From Colwellia sp. M166 (lineage in GTDB: Bacteria; Pseudomonadota; Gammaproteobacteria; Enterobacterales; Alteromonadaceae): DNA of 64,000 bases. The notes under the pieces are model-generated. The model made no database searches. It was not told the origin of the DNA and saw nothing but the letters and a program-made list of their open reading frames with translations. Location: contig NZ_CP040755.1 in NCBI RefSeq assembly GCF_024585285.1, forward strand, positions 1,364,001 to 1,428,000, given 5' to 3'. Positions 19,104 through 28,715 of the stretch are shown here, in pieces (positions within the stretch are counted from its first letter, which is position 1; every line of letters begins with the position of its first letter). The translations under genes were made by a program, and so were the position numbers.

Positions 19104-20246
19104 TTAGCTTTTAAGATCATCGAAGAATTTTTTTACACCGTCAAAAAATCCGGTTTCTTTTGGACTATGCTTACTGGTGCTTTTACCCATTTTTTCTTCT
19201 AACTGACGCAATAAGTCTGCTTGATCGCCTGATAAACTTACCGGCGTTTCAATCACAACCTTACACATTAAATCACCGGTTGAATGGCTGCGTACTGATT
19301 TAACACCTTTGCCACGTAAACGGAACATTTTACCCGTTTGCGTTTCTTTTGGTATTTTCAGCTTAACCTTACCTTCAAGTGTCGGTACTTCAATTTCGCC
19401 GCCTAACGCAGCCGTTGTGAAGCTAATAGGCACTTCACAATATAAATGGTTTTCATCACGAACAAATATCTTATGTTCACGCACATTGGCTTGTACATAT
19501 AGGTCACCCGCTGGTGCACCATGCTCGCCCGCTTCACCTTCACCTGATAAGCGGATTCTATCGCCGGTATCAACACCTGGTGGGATCTTAACCGATAAAG
19601 TTTTATTCTTCTCAACTCGACCTTTACCACGACATGAAGTACAAGGGTCTGAAATAACTTTACCTTGACCAGAGCATGTTGGACAAGTTTGTTGTACAGC
19701 AAACAGCCCTTGACGCATTTGCACTTGACCATGGCCATGACAAGTTGAACAGGTTTTTGCACTGGTGCCTTTTTTAGCGCCACTGCCATCACAAGGCTCA
19801 CAGCTGACAAAGGTAGGCACTTTGATTTCTAAGGTTTTACCTTTAACCGCTTCTTCAAGACTAAGGTCAAGATTGTAGCGTAAATCGCTGCCACGACGTT
19901 GACGAGATTGACCGCCACGACCGCGACCACCGCCGCCAAAAATGTCACCAAAAATATCACCAAAGGCATCGCCAAAGTCCTGACCACCGCCAAAACCACC
20001 GCCGCCACCATGGCCACCTTGTTCAAACGCTGCATGACCGTATTGATCATACGCCGCGCGTTTTTGATCATCGTTTAATATTTCATAAGCTTCTTTAACT
20101 TCTTTAAACTGTTCTTCTTTTGATTTATCACCTTGTGTTCTATCTGGGTGATATTTCATTGCTAAACGTTTGTAAGCTTTTTTGATATCGCGCTCAGCTG
20201 CATCTTTTGACACACCTAGCACTTCATAATAATCGCGTTTTGACAT
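19104..20246 (-). CDS. dnaJ: Chaperone protein DnaJ
   Basis: DnaJ delivers unfolded clients to DnaK and stimulates its ATPase. The J domain (residues 1-70) has the HPD motif in KYHPDRT, followed by a Gly/Phe-rich linker (about 75-115), four CxxCxGxG-type zinc-binding repeats ([32 protein letters not shown]) and two C-terminal substrate-binding beta domains. 380 residues, complete. It follows dnaK on the same strand but is separated from it by a hairpin terminator and a repeat-like element, so it may be partly transcribed from its own promoter. Confidence 0.97.
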   Translation of the reverse strand: MSKRDYYEVLGVSKDAAERDIKKAYKRLAMKYHPDRTQGDKSKEEQFKEVKEAYEILNDDQKRAAYDQYGHAAFEQGGHGGGGGFGGGQDFGDAFGDIFGDIFGGGGRGRGGQSRQRRGSDLRYNLDLSLEEAVKGKTLEIKVPTFVSCEPCDGSGAKKGTSAKTCSTCHGHGQVQMRQGLFAVQQTCPTCSGQGKVISDPCTSCRGKGRVEKNKTLSVKIPPGVDTGDRIRLSGEGEAGEHGAPAGDLYVQANVREHKIFVRDENHLYCEVPISFTTAALGGEIEVPTLEGKVKLKIPKETQTGKMFRLRGKGVKSVRSHSTGDLMCKVVIETPVSLSGDQADLLRQLEEKMGKSTSKHSPKETGFFDGVKKFFDDLKS

Positions 20247-20391
20247 AGGTTTATTTCTTTACTTCAAATTGGTGGATACTAATTTGTTTAACTTCTTACT
20301 TAGACGCTTCAAAAAACTGCTTTAAAACATTAAAAATCCAAGCAAATTACCATCGTGTATTAACTAACATTTCATTACTATTTGACATAAT

Positions 20392-20419
20392 AAAGCGCCG
20401 ATGGCTATCGACGCTTTAA
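20392..20419 (-). terminator. Hairpin terminator after dnaK
   Basis: AAAGCGTCGAT on the minus strand pairs with ATCGGCGCTTT (one G-T pair) around AGCC, followed by ATT. It lies between dnaK and dnaJ and would reduce but perhaps not abolish read-through. Confidence 0.6.
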
Positions 20420-20460
20420 TTGTTTGAACTCAACAACAAAGTTTAACCTTTAAATTGTTA

Positions 20461-20542
20461 CTGTATCGTTCTAGAGCAAGACAGACACGCGGAGCATACA
20501 AAGGTATGTCAGCATGTCCAACGCTGCTATTGAGCGATACAG
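20461..20542. repeat. Imperfect palindromic intergenic element
   Basis: The ends CTGTATCG and CGATACAG are perfect inverted repeats 82 bases apart, and the centre has another inverted pair (GCATAC-AAAG-GTATGT). The shape suggests a small dispersed palindromic element or a structured RNA inserted between dnaK and dnaJ. The rest of the 314-base gap holds the terminator and AT-rich sequence. Confidence 0.5.
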
Positions 20543-20560
20543 AGACAATCAAACAATTAA

Positions 20561-22483
20561 CTACTTGTCGTCTTTAACCTCTTCAAACTCAGCATCAACA
20601 ACATCATCACCGCCTGCTGAATCAGCTTCAGGAGCTTCTCCTTCAGGTGCGCCATTTTGTGCTTGTGCTTTCGCTTGAGCAATTTCCATTAACTTAGCTG
20701 AAGCTTCTATAACGGCTTGAGATTTAGCATCAATTTCTTCTTTGCTATCACCTTTAAGGGCAACTTCAAGTTCAGATAATGCTGCTTCAATTTTCTCTTT
20801 GTCTTCGCTTGGTAAGTCGTCACCCGCTTCTTCAATTTGCTTACGTGTTGCGTGCACCATGCCATCAGCTTGGTTACGCGCTTGAACAAGCTCTTCAAAT
20901 TTTGCATCTTCGTCAGCATTTGCTTCTGCGTCGCGTACCATTTGTTCAACTTCATCATCTGATAAACCAGAAGAAGCTTTAATGGTAATTTTTTGCTCTT
21001 TACCAGTGTTCTTATCTTTTGCCGTTACGTGCAAGATACCATCAGCATCTAAATCGAAAGTTACTTCAATTTGTGGTGTGCCACGTGGTGCTGGGTCAAT
21101 ACCTTCAAGGTTAAACTGACCTAAAGATTTGTTTGCTGAAGCTTGCTTACGCTCACCTTGCACAACATGTACAGTCACAGCAGCTTGGTTATCGTCAGCC
21201 GTTGAGAATGTTTGAGACTGCTTAGTTGGGATAGTGGTGTTTTTGTCGATAACTTTCGTCATCACGCCGCCCATAGTCTCAATACCTAATGATAATGGCG
21301 TAACATCTAAAAGAAGTACGTCAGTTACATCACCAGAAAGTACACCCGCTTGAATCGCAGCGCCGGCAGCTACAGCTTCATCAGGGTTAACATCTTTACG
21401 TGGCTCTTTACCGAAAAATTCAGTAACAACTTTTTGTACCATTGGCATACGTGTTTGACCACCAACCAAGATAACATCGTTTACATCACTGATTGAAAGG
21501 TCTGCATCTTTAAGCGCTTGTTTAAGCGGCTCTAGGGTTGCTTTAACCATGTCTTCAACTAAAGACTCTAACTTAGCACGTGTTACTTTGATGTTCATGT
21601 GCTTAGGGCCTGAACCGTCAGCAGTGATGTACGGTAAGTTAACGTCTGTTTGTTGTGCAGAAGAAAGTTCACATTTCGCTTTCTCAGCTGCTTCTTTCAA
21701 ACGTTGCATTGCTAATGGATCTTGCGTTAAGTCCATGCCTTGATCTTTTTTGAATTCAGCGACTAGGTAATTGATTAAACGGTTATCAAAATCTTCACCA
21801 CCTAAGTGAGTGTCGCCGTTTGTCGCAAGTACTTCGAATGTGTGCTCGCCTTCAACTTCATCAATTTCGATGATAGAGATATCAAATGTACCACCGCCTA
21901 AATCGTATACCGCAACAACTTTGTCGCCTTCTTGCTTGTCCATGCCGTAAGCAAGAGCAGCAGCCGTTGGCTCGTTGATAATGCGCTTAACATCAAGACC
22001 GGCAATACGACCTGCATCTTTAGTTGCTTGACGTTGTGAATCGTTAAAGTAAGCCGGAACAGTAATTACTGCTTCAGTTACTTTTTCGCCTAAATAATCT
22101 TCGGCTGTTTTTTTCATTTTTGCTAATACTTCAGCAGAAACTTGTGGAGGTGCGATATTTTTATCACGTGCCGTAACCCAAGCATCACCGTTGTCAGCTT
22201 TAACAATGCCAAATGGCATAATTTTAATATCGCGTTGAACTTCTTCATCTTCAAAGCGACGACCAATTAAGCGCTTAATAGCGAATAAGGTGTTTTTAGG
22301 GTTAGTCACAGACTGGCGCTTAGCTGGTTGACCAACTAATGTTTCGCCTTCTTCGGTGTAAGCAATGATTGATGGCGTTGTACGATCGCCTTCAGCATTT
22401 TCAATTACACGTGCTTTACCACCATCTAGTACAGCAACACAAGAGTTTGTTGTCCCTAGGTCAATACCAATAATTTTGCCCAT
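20561..22483 (-). CDS. dnaK: Chaperone protein DnaK (Hsp70)
   Basis: The cytosolic Hsp70. The N-terminal ATPase domain carries [24 protein letters not shown] and the VGGQTRMP motif; the linker [16 protein letters not shown] leads to the peptide-binding domain, and the lid ends in a Gly/Ala/acidic tail closing with EEVKDDK, as in proteobacterial DnaK. 640 residues, the standard length. A heat-shock promoter is visible upstream. It works with DnaJ (downstream) and GrpE (upstream), all on the minus strand. Confidence 0.98.
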   Translation of the reverse strand: MGKIIGIDLGTTNSCVAVLDGGKARVIENAEGDRTTPSIIAYTEEGETLVGQPAKRQSVTNPKNTLFAIKRLIGRRFEDEEVQRDIKIMPFGIVKADNGDAWVTARDKNIAPPQVSAEVLAKMKKTAEDYLGEKVTEAVITVPAYFNDSQRQATKDAGRIAGLDVKRIINEPTAAALAYGMDKQEGDKVVAVYDLGGGTFDISIIEIDEVEGEHTFEVLATNGDTHLGGEDFDNRLINYLVAEFKKDQGMDLTQDPLAMQRLKEAAEKAKCELSSAQQTDVNLPYITADGSGPKHMNIKVTRAKLESLVEDMVKATLEPLKQALKDADLSISDVNDVILVGGQTRMPMVQKVVTEFFGKEPRKDVNPDEAVAAGAAIQAGVLSGDVTDVLLLDVTPLSLGIETMGGVMTKVIDKNTTIPTKQSQTFSTADDNQAAVTVHVVQGERKQASANKSLGQFNLEGIDPAPRGTPQIEVTFDLDADGILHVTAKDKNTGKEQKITIKASSGLSDDEVEQMVRDAEANADEDAKFEELVQARNQADGMVHATRKQIEEAGDDLPSEDKEKIEAALSELEVALKGDSKEEIDAKSQAVIEASAKLMEIAQAKAQAQNGAPEGEAPEADSAGGDDVVDAEFEEVKDDK

Positions 22484-22544
22484 CTTTAGGATCTCCGAAT
22501 ACTTATAATGTTAAAAATAAAGATTAAATCTTTCGATGAACAGT

Positions 22545-22573
22545 TAGTGGGGGCAGGAAAAAGTCTTTTCAAC
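22545..22573 (-). promoter_or_regulatory. Sigma-32 promoter of dnaK
   Basis: On the minus strand GTTGAAA (22567-22573) is followed after 13 bases by CCCCCACTA (ending near 22545). This matches the heat-shock consensus CTTGAAA / CCCCAT-T with proper spacing, about 60 bases before the dnaK start. Confidence 0.7.
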
Positions 22574-22680
22574 TATTTTTATCGAAAAAAACTAAAAAAT
22601 GTTAAATTTTATTTCTGCCACTCTTTATTAAAACCAATTAAGCAGATTAATAATCTCGTTCTAGACAAAAAAAAGGCATA

Positions 22681-22710
22681 AAAAAACCAGACATTGGTCT
22701 GGTTTTTATT
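22681..22710 (-). terminator. Intrinsic terminator after grpE
   Basis: AAAAACCAGAC pairs with GTCTGGTTTTT around a short loop (ATTG). It lies 17 bases past the grpE stop, so grpE and dnaK are separate transcripts. Confidence 0.88.
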
Positions 22711-22726
22711 TTCTCTTCAACAAGTG

Positions 22727-23362
22727 TTAAGCCGTAGCATCGACACTTGGCTTAGCTTTTGACACCATCACCATTGCAGGGCGAATTAAGCGGCCGTTTA
22801 GCTCATAGCCTTTTTGCATTACCGCAATAACGGTATTAGCAGCAACACCTTCAACTTCTTGCATTGACATTGCTTGATGTAATTCAGGGTTGAATGGTTG
22901 ATCTTGTGGATCAATCGCTTTAATCGCGAATTTTTCTAAAGACGCTAATAAACCTTGGTAAGTTAATTCAATACCTTCAATAATGCCGGTATTACGCTCA
23001 TCATCACGGTCGATGCTTTGTAACGCACGCTCGAGATTATCAACGGTAGTTAACATTTCAGCAGCAAATTTCTCTAAAGCAAATTTACGTGCCTTTTCAA
23101 CATCTTGCGCAGCACGACGACGAACATTATCAACTTCAGCTTTTGCACGGATCACTGAATCTTTTTGATCCGCTACCGTAGACTTAGCTGCAGCTAATGC
23201 TAACTCAAGCTCATTAATTTTTTCTTGTTCTTCACTCAAAACTTCGTGAGCATGCTCATGTTGCACTTCCACTTGTTCTTCAGCTTGCTCAATAATTTCA
23301 GCGGCTAATTTATCTGCTGCTATCTCTTCAGCACTTTTATTTTCTGTTGACTCGTTGGCCAT
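22727..23362 (-). CDS. grpE: Nucleotide exchange factor GrpE
   Basis: GrpE releases ADP from DnaK. The 211-residue product has the long N-terminal dimerising helix (about residues 45-100: [18 protein letters not shown]), the four-helix region and the C-terminal beta-wing with [15 protein letters not shown] and [18 protein letters not shown]. The ATG at 23362 follows a GGAG site; the in-frame TTG at 23374 is not needed. A heat-shock promoter is visible upstream. Divergent from nadK, as in E. coli. Confidence 0.96.
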   Translation of the reverse strand: MANESTENKSAEEIAADKLAAEIIEQAEEQVEVQHEHAHEVLSEEQEKINELELALAAAKSTVADQKDSVIRAKAEVDNVRRRAAQDVEKARKFALEKFAAEMLTTVDNLERALQSIDRDDERNTGIIEGIELTYQGLLASLEKFAIKAIDPQDQPFNPELHQAMSMQEVEGVAANTVIAVMQKGYELNGRLIRPAMVMVSKAKPSVDATA

Positions 23363-23418
23363 GAAAAACTCCAAAATAGATCTTAAATTTCAAAATAGGA
23401 AAAACACAATACTGCTAA

Positions 23419-23446
23419 TTATGGGGGTTTGTTTTTATGATTCAAG
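23419..23446 (-). promoter_or_regulatory. Sigma-32 promoter of grpE
   Basis: On the minus strand CTTGAAT (23440-23446) is followed after 12 bases by CCCCCATAA (23419-23427), very close to the sigma-32 consensus. It lies 57 bases before the grpE start and 104 bases from the divergent nadK start. Confidence 0.75.
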
Positions 23447-23549
23447 CACAAAAGTGAATCATTTGGGAAAAAGTCAACTTTACAAGCGAGTAAAATAGCG
23501 CGAAACTGCTGATAGTCCTCAATTACATTCCATATTATATAAGCACTGT

Positions 23550-24431
23550 ATGAGTAATTTATACCAAACCATTGGCTTAATCGGAAAACCTAATCATGAA
23601 GGTGCCACCGCTACTATAGAAGCTTTACAACAGTATTTATCTGAACAAGGCTATCGAGTGTTAGTAGAAAACTCCGTTGCCCAATCGATTGATATTGACG
23701 GTATCACTACAGCATCGCTTACCAGAATTGGTGAACAAGCCGATCTTGCTATCGTTATTGGCGGCGATGGTTATATGCTTGGCGCTGCACGTGTTCTGTC
23801 TTGCTATAACGTCGGTGTTATCGGCGTAAACCGTGGCAACTTAGGCTTTCTTACGGATTTGTCACCTGATGACTTAATAACCCCACTAGAAGCTATTTTA
23901 AAAGGTAAGTCACGTGCGGAGCAACGCTTTATTATCGAAGCCGAAGTGTATCGTCATGGCAAACTTAAAAGCTCAAACAGTGCGGTAAACGAAGCGGTAT
24001 TACATGCGGGTAAAGTCGCCAACATGATAGAGTTTGAAGTGTATATTGATGATTGCTTTATGTTCAGTCAACGCTCTGACGGTTTGATAGTTTCAACGCC
24101 TACCGGCTCAACCGCGTATTCAATGTCAGCCGGTGGTCCTATTTTAACACCAAATTTAAACGCGCTGTCATTAGTGCCAATGTTTCCTCATACCTTAACC
24201 AGTCGCCCTATTGTGGTTGACGGTAACAGCGAAATTAAATTAAAGCTGGCCAATGAAAACTATGAAAATTTACAAGTCAGCTGCGACGGCCATGTTATTT
24301 TAGCGGTAATGCCTGGTGATGAAGTTATCATTAAAAAAAGCGAGTTCACTTTACGCTTAATTCATCCTTTAGATCACGACTACTTTAATGTCTTACGAAA
24401 TAAACTCGGTTGGGGTAACAAACTCTACTAA
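23550..24431 (+). CDS. nadK: NAD kinase NadK
   Basis: NadK phosphorylates NAD to NADP in the cytosol. The fold is clear: [11 protein letters not shown] at the start, the GGDG catalytic loop, [21 protein letters not shown] and the [14 protein letters not shown] substrate loop. 293 residues, as in E. coli. One oddity: the position after GGDG is tyrosine (codon TAT, loop [11 protein letters not shown]), whereas asparagine is usual in gammaproteobacteria and threonine or serine elsewhere. The gene is otherwise intact. It diverges from grpE and precedes recN, the classical arrangement. Confidence 0.95.
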   Translation: MSNLYQTIGLIGKPNHEGATATIEALQQYLSEQGYRVLVENSVAQSIDIDGITTASLTRIGEQADLAIVIGGDGYMLGAARVLSCYNVGVIGVNRGNLGFLTDLSPDDLITPLEAILKGKSRAEQRFIIEAEVYRHGKLKSSNSAVNEAVLHAGKVANMIEFEVYIDDCFMFSQRSDGLIVSTPTGSTAYSMSAGGPILTPNLNALSLVPMFPHTLTSRPIVVDGNSEIKLKLANENYENLQVSCDGHVILAVMPGDEVIIKKSEFTLRLIHPLDHDYFNVLRNKLGWGNKLY

Positions 24432-24887
24432 TTTTCTGTAACGTGCCATAATCTGACGACGGTTATTCACGATTAATTGATCTATGGTATTTTCTTCTCC
24501 AACCTTTGTGCGATAAATACCGTCTTTCCAACGCTTCCAATCAGGAGTAAGTGTTTGTGCGCCTGTTAATACGACTTTCAGCCCTTCCTCTGCTTTATAG
24601 GTTACTGGATAAAGCTCAGTGCCACTATCAGCGGGTGTGAAAGTGATCGGTTCTTTCAAACGATACACGCCCGCTGAAATAATTACTTCGCAAGACTCGA
24701 CACCAAGCTTACCTGACTGGCGCAGTAGATCACGCGCGGCTGTAATGCTGGCAACCGGATGCGCTTTAGTGCCCGCATTAGAGTCGACACCGTGCGGTTA
24801 GACATAAACGTCACGCGCCTGCAAAATCGGTGCTGCCAATAACATGGCTGTTGCAGCCATGAATAAGTATATATTGTGTTGGTTCAT
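24432..24887 (-). pseudogene. Broken N-terminal fragment of a secreted beta-helix (polysaccharide lyase-like) protein
   Basis: On the minus strand from 24887 the sequence reads a signal peptide (MNQHNIYLFMAATAMLLAA), then RDVYV, an in-frame TAA at 24798-24800, then PHGVDSNAGTKAHPVASITAARDLLRQ and on to NNRRQIMARY. The pattern YVSPDGxDSNAGTxxxPxASIxxARD is the normal beginning of right-handed beta-helix enzymes and polysaccharide lyase-like proteins; the stop probably replaced a serine codon (TCA to TAA). Similarity ends abruptly near 24439 where nadK ends, so perhaps 80% of the protein is missing. Both defects make it non-functional. It sits inside the usually tight nadK-recN pair. Confidence 0.75.
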
Positions 24888-25355
24888 ACTATTTTCATAC
24901 CTATTAAGTTATACCAGTAGTACATCATTTCAATGTATTCAGGGGTTAAAAAGCGACTAACCTACGCATATAATTTGAATAAATTTGATGGATGAATTCC
25001 ACCAACTGTGTCTATCAGATATATCAAGTAAATGGTAGTTGGGCATAAGTGCCATCATTGATATTGACTGCTATACCATTGACTCTCCATTCTAGGCATT
25101 GAACTTAAGCCATGCATAAATGTGCAATAAGAAAGAGCTCTAGGCTGATTCATAAGACGAGCAGTCGAGTTACCACCTCAAAGGTTATACTACATATAAA
25201 TAAACAGAAGATATATATTGCTGAAATTAAATTAAACTGAGGATTTAAACAACAATATATATGTATAATTTTCCTATGCTTATTTTTACTTTTTCAAACT
25301 ATAAGCCAAAATATATAAATTAAATTACAAACATAGCTTGAAAAAAAACCAGATA
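24888..25355. other. Intergenic stretch before recN
   Basis: No intact gene and no recognisable RNA. It is AT-rich and, like the adjoining pseudogene, is probably debris of an insertion between nadK and recN. The last bases lead into the recN control region. Confidence 0.5.
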
Positions 25356-25371
25356 CTGTATAAATTAACAG
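25356..25371 (+). promoter_or_regulatory. LexA box of recN
   Basis: CTGTATAAATTAACAG is a full CTGT-N8-ACAG SOS box, 66 bases before the recN start. It overlaps a possible -10 (TATAAA) for a TTGAAA -35 at 25338. The box lies at the centre of a longer perfect inverted repeat (AAAAAACCAGATACTGT and its complement) ending in a T-run, which could also act as a terminator for upstream read-through. Confidence 0.88.
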
Positions 25372-25436
25372 TATCTGGTTTTTTTGGTTATTACACGTTA
25401 ATCGCACATCAGTGCGATAAAAATAGTGAGACAACT

Positions 25437-27101
25437 ATGTTATTGCAACTCAACATTCAAAATTTTGCCATTGTGCGTTCACTCGACATTGATTGGCAAC
25501 AAGGCATGACCACCATTACTGGTGAAACCGGTGCCGGTAAATCGATTGCCATTGACGCCTTAGGCCTTTGCTTAGGCGATCGCGCCGTAACCAATGTTGT
25601 CAGACCTAACTGTAAAAAAGCTGAACTGGCCGCCACCTTCGATACTGCCGATAATAAGTTCGCAAAAAAGTGGTTAAAAAAACACGACATGTTGCTCGAC
25701 AATGAATGTATTCTTCGTCGGGTAATTTCTGCTGAAGGCCGATCAAAAGCTTATATTAATGGTAGCCAAGTACCATTAGCACAATTAAAAGAAATTGGGC
25801 AATTACTGATTAATATTCATGGTCAACATGACCATCAGCTAATTGTAAAAGCACACGAACAACGAAATATTCTTGATGCTTATGCCAGCCATCAACATTT
25901 ACTTGATGCGGTAAAGTATTATTATCATCAATGGCGTGAACTCAGCCAAGAAGCTAAACTATTGCAAGAAAGCAAGCTACAGCGTGAAGCCAAACAACAA
26001 TTACTTCAATATCAAGTCGATGAACTGAATGAGTTTTCATTGCAGCCTGATGAATTTGAAAGCTTAGAAGTTGATTATCAGCGCCAAAGCAATGGCCAAC
26101 ATATATTAAGCCAAACGTTAATCGCTGTGCAGCAATTATCAGAGGATGAACAGTTTAACGTGGTTGATGGTTTACGCCACAGTAGCGAACAAATCGCATC
26201 CTTAGGTAACTACGACCCTGCTTTAAAAGCTATAGCCGAGCAGCTAAACGAAGCCTTGATTCAAGTTGAAGACGCCAGCCAAGAAATCAAACATTATTAC
26301 GAATGTCTTGAACTAGACCCGCAAGCTTATTCGTTAATTGAAGAACGTTATTCTACAGCGGTGTTATTGGCGAAAAAGCACCAAGTGGCGCCTAATGCCT
26401 TGGCTGACTTCCATCAACAACTATTACAAGAGTTAGCATTATTTAGCTCTGATGAAACACGCTTAGTACAAATTAATGATGATATCGATGCGGCAAAACA
26501 AAAATATCAAGAAGCCGCACAGTCATTGTCAGAGTCAAGAAGTAAAGCCGCGGTAAAACTCAGTAAACTGATCAGTAAAAGTATGGCGGAGTTAAATATG
26601 CCACACGGCAAGTTTTTCATCGACATCTACCAAGATAAAAATCAAAGTTTATCGGTGAATGGTAACGACAGTGTTAGCTACCTTGCCAGTTTAAATCCAG
26701 GACAAGCTCTCGAAGCGATGAATAAAGTTGCTTCAGGTGGTGAGCTTTCTCGAATAAGTTTAGCCATGCAAGTAATTCTCGCCGATAAAATTATTACCCC
26801 AACCTTGATATTCGATGAAGTTGACGTGGGTATTAGTGGTCCTACCGCTGCAATGGTCGGTAAAAAATTACAACAACTGGCTAAAAACACTCAAGTGATT
26901 TGTGTTACTCATCTCCCGCAAGTTGCCAGCAAAGGCCATCAACAGCTTTTTGTGGCTAAATTAACTGACGGAGAACACACAGAAACCACAGTGACGGAAC
27001 TTTCTAGCGATGGCCGCGTCCAAGAAATTGCCCGTTTGCTCGCCGGTGATAAAATTACCGAAAATAGCTTGGCCAACGCGCAAGAATTACTTGCCGGATA
27101 A
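25437..27101 (+). CDS. recN: DNA repair protein RecN
   Basis: RecN is an SMC-like ATPase that binds DNA ends during double-strand break repair and is a major SOS gene. Walker A is GETGAGKS (residues 29-36); a coiled-coil region spans about 150-370; the ABC signature region ASGGELSRIS and Walker B LIFDEVDVGISG follow, with the VTHLPQVAS switch after them. The start at 25437 (MLLQLNIQNFAIV) is the family start; the frame open from 25338 runs through the LexA box and is not coding. 554 residues. bamE follows on the same strand. Confidence 0.96.
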   Translation: MLLQLNIQNFAIVRSLDIDWQQGMTTITGETGAGKSIAIDALGLCLGDRAVTNVVRPNCKKAELAATFDTADNKFAKKWLKKHDMLLDNECILRRVISAEGRSKAYINGSQVPLAQLKEIGQLLINIHGQHDHQLIVKAHEQRNILDAYASHQHLLDAVKYYYHQWRELSQEAKLLQESKLQREAKQQLLQYQVDELNEFSLQPDEFESLEVDYQRQSNGQHILSQTLIAVQQLSEDEQFNVVDGLRHSSEQIASLGNYDPALKAIAEQLNEALIQVEDASQEIKHYYECLELDPQAYSLIEERYSTAVLLAKKHQVAPNALADFHQQLLQELALFSSDETRLVQINDDIDAAKQKYQEAAQSLSESRSKAAVKLSKLISKSMAELNMPHGKFFIDIYQDKNQSLSVNGNDSVSYLASLNPGQALEAMNKVASGGELSRISLAMQVILADKIITPTLIFDEVDVGISGPTAAMVGKKLQQLAKNTQVICVTHLPQVASKGHQQLFVAKLTDGEHTETTVTELSSDGRVQEIARLLAGDKITENSLANAQELLAG

Positions 27102-27206
27102 AGCAAATTGCAGCAAGCGGGTGAAATAAACTAAAAATTATTTTGTATCTCTTAGCCCGCTTCGCTATTATCCCCGTTCAAACTAAAAAGGATAAATATA
27201 ATTACC

Positions 27207-27554
27207 ATGTTGTTTCGAGTATTAGCTATTGTTATCGCCCTATCTGTTTCAGCCTGTTCAAGCTGGGTTTATCGCATCGATATTCCACAAGGTAACTATC
27301 TAGAACAAAAAGACATTGATAAACTTCAAATTGGCATGACAAAAGAGCAAGTTAAATTTGTCTTAGGTAGCCCAGTAGTTGAAGACACCTTCAACAAAAA
27401 CATTTGGCACTATGTTTATCGTTTTAAGTCGGGTAAAAGTGAAGAATTTGACGCAAAAAAACAATTTACTATCACCTTTGATGATAATAAAGTTGTTAAT
27501 GCTGAAGGTGATTTTGAATTACCTGAAAGTTATTATGTACCTATGATTAACTAG
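27207..27554 (+). CDS. bamE: Outer membrane assembly factor BamE (lipoprotein)
   Basis: BamE is a small lipoprotein of the BAM complex that folds outer membrane proteins. The signal ends in the lipobox LSVSAC with Cys17 as lipidated residue. The SmpA/OmlA domain follows, with the conserved DIDKLQIGMTKEQVKFVLGSP and the aromatic NIWHYVYRF. 115 residues, the usual size. It comes 105 bases after recN, as in E. coli, and is followed by its own terminator. Confidence 0.95.
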   Translation: MLFRVLAIVIALSVSACSSWVYRIDIPQGNYLEQKDIDKLQIGMTKEQVKFVLGSPVVEDTFNKNIWHYVYRFKSGKSEEFDAKKQFTITFDDNKVVNAEGDFELPESYYVPMIN

Positions 27555-27642
27555 ATTGAATCATTAGTTAAACAAAAGTTCTCAGTGAACATTGTCACTC
27601 TTTAAAGTCAGTTTAAGTGTGAGATAAAGTTCAAATTGAATA

Positions 27643-27674
27643 TAAAGCATGTCTATTTATAGCCATGCTTTTTT
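27643..27674 (+). terminator. Intrinsic terminator after bamE
   Basis: AAAGCATG pairs with CATGCTTT across a loop, followed by a T-run on the plus strand. It also separates bamE from the convergent rnfH. Confidence 0.78.
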
Positions 27675-27705
27675 ATTAGCAGATTATCGTGAAGTAAAAG
27701 TTTCG

Positions 27706-28095
27706 TTATGAGGATTCGCCCGCCTTGCTTCTACGTGGATCAACTCGACCACCGGTAATTTTGTCTGCACGCCCTTCCTCTTTCGCCTTTTCCGCTCTGC
27801 GCTTACGTACTTCTTTAGGATCAGCAAGTAAGGGGCGGTAAACCTCAATACGATCTAAATCCTTGACCATATCGGTTAACTTCGCCGCACGATTCCAAAT
27901 GCCAACATTATTAACCGCTAGGTCTATCTCGGGAAACTCTTCAATAATGCCTGACGATAAAATCGCTTGTTCTATGGTTGTATTAGGCCCAACCTGACAA
28001 CTGATAATTTCCTGTCGTGTTGGTGTGCCATAAACCACTTCAATAGTTAGCTGTTCTAATACGTCATTATCTTCATTCATCACATCTTCACTCAT
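27706..28095 (-). CDS. rnfH: RnfH family protein
   Basis: A small ubiquitin-like (beta-grasp) protein of the RnfH family, 129 residues, whose exact function is unresolved; the name comes from association with Rnf electron-transport genes, and the gene is usually paired with ratA. The family core is visible: IEVVYGTPTRQEIISCQV, TIEQAILSSGI, VGIWNRAAKLTDMVKDLDRIEVYRPLLADPKEVRKRRAEKA. The tail is basic and likely disordered. It is 37 bases downstream of ratA on the same strand. Confidence 0.92.
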   Translation of the reverse strand: MSEDVMNEDNDVLEQLTIEVVYGTPTRQEIISCQVGPNTTIEQAILSSGIIEEFPEIDLAVNNVGIWNRAAKLTDMVKDLDRIEVYRPLLADPKEVRKRRAEKAKEEGRADKITGGRVDPRRSKAGESS

Positions 28096-28132
28096 ACTAA
28101 GTTAAAGCTTTATTGTACTTATTTAACAGGTG

Positions 28133-28564
28133 CTAACCGTATACTTCTTTAGCTCGCTGCGTAAAAGCTTGGACCATATTATTGGCTAAATGATTAAACA
28201 CACGGCCAAAGGCTAAATCAAACATTTTATTAGAAAACTCATAATCTAAATTCAATTCAATTTTACAAGCGTCATCAGACAACGCCTTTAATTGCCAACC
28301 ACCAACCAACTGTTTAAATGGTCCATCAACTAAATTCATTTTTACTTCTTGATTGTTGATCAAAATATTTTCCGTGGTAAACCACTTTTTTAAACCACCT
28401 TTAGATACCAACAACGCTGCAGTCATCGAGTGCTCATCTTGGGCAATAATTTTACTATCACTACAGTCTGGTAAAAATTTTGGGTAGGCAAGCACATCAT
28501 TAATTAAATAATACATATCTTCTACACTGTGCATCACTAATGCACTACGGCTTATTTTTGGCAT
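28133..28564 (-). CDS. ratA: RatA / Coq10-like START-domain protein
   Basis: A 143-residue member of the polyketide cyclase/START superfamily (Coq10 branch). E. coli RatA has been described as a toxin blocking 70S ribosome assembly, while relatives bind ubiquinone; which role applies is not settled. Family features: SALVMHSVEDMYYLINDVLAYPKFLPDC at the start and FDLAFGRVFNHLANNMVQAFTQRAKEVYG at the end. Divergent from smpB, with rnfH downstream, the standard gammaproteobacterial arrangement. Confidence 0.93.
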   Translation of the reverse strand: MPKISRSALVMHSVEDMYYLINDVLAYPKFLPDCSDSKIIAQDEHSMTAALLVSKGGLKKWFTTENILINNQEVKMNLVDGPFKQLVGGWQLKALSDDACKIELNLDYEFSNKMFDLAFGRVFNHLANNMVQAFTQRAKEVYG

Positions 28565-28715
28565 TCACCCTCCAATTCTCAAGGGCGCTATCATAGCAAA
28601 TATCTTTAAAAAACACATTATTGGCAAAAATGATAAATAAGCCATTTAAATAACAACAATACTCCGTATAATGTTGGCGATTGCTATTTTTGGTAGTAAA
28701 CAGAATGGAAATATA

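Noticed and set aside
19829..20071. Val/Ala-rich frame within dnaJ
   Set aside because: Shadow frame of the Gly/Phe-rich and J-domain coding region.
25338..25436. Upstream extension of recN
   Set aside because: This stretch contains the LexA box and predicted promoter and has no similarity to RecN.
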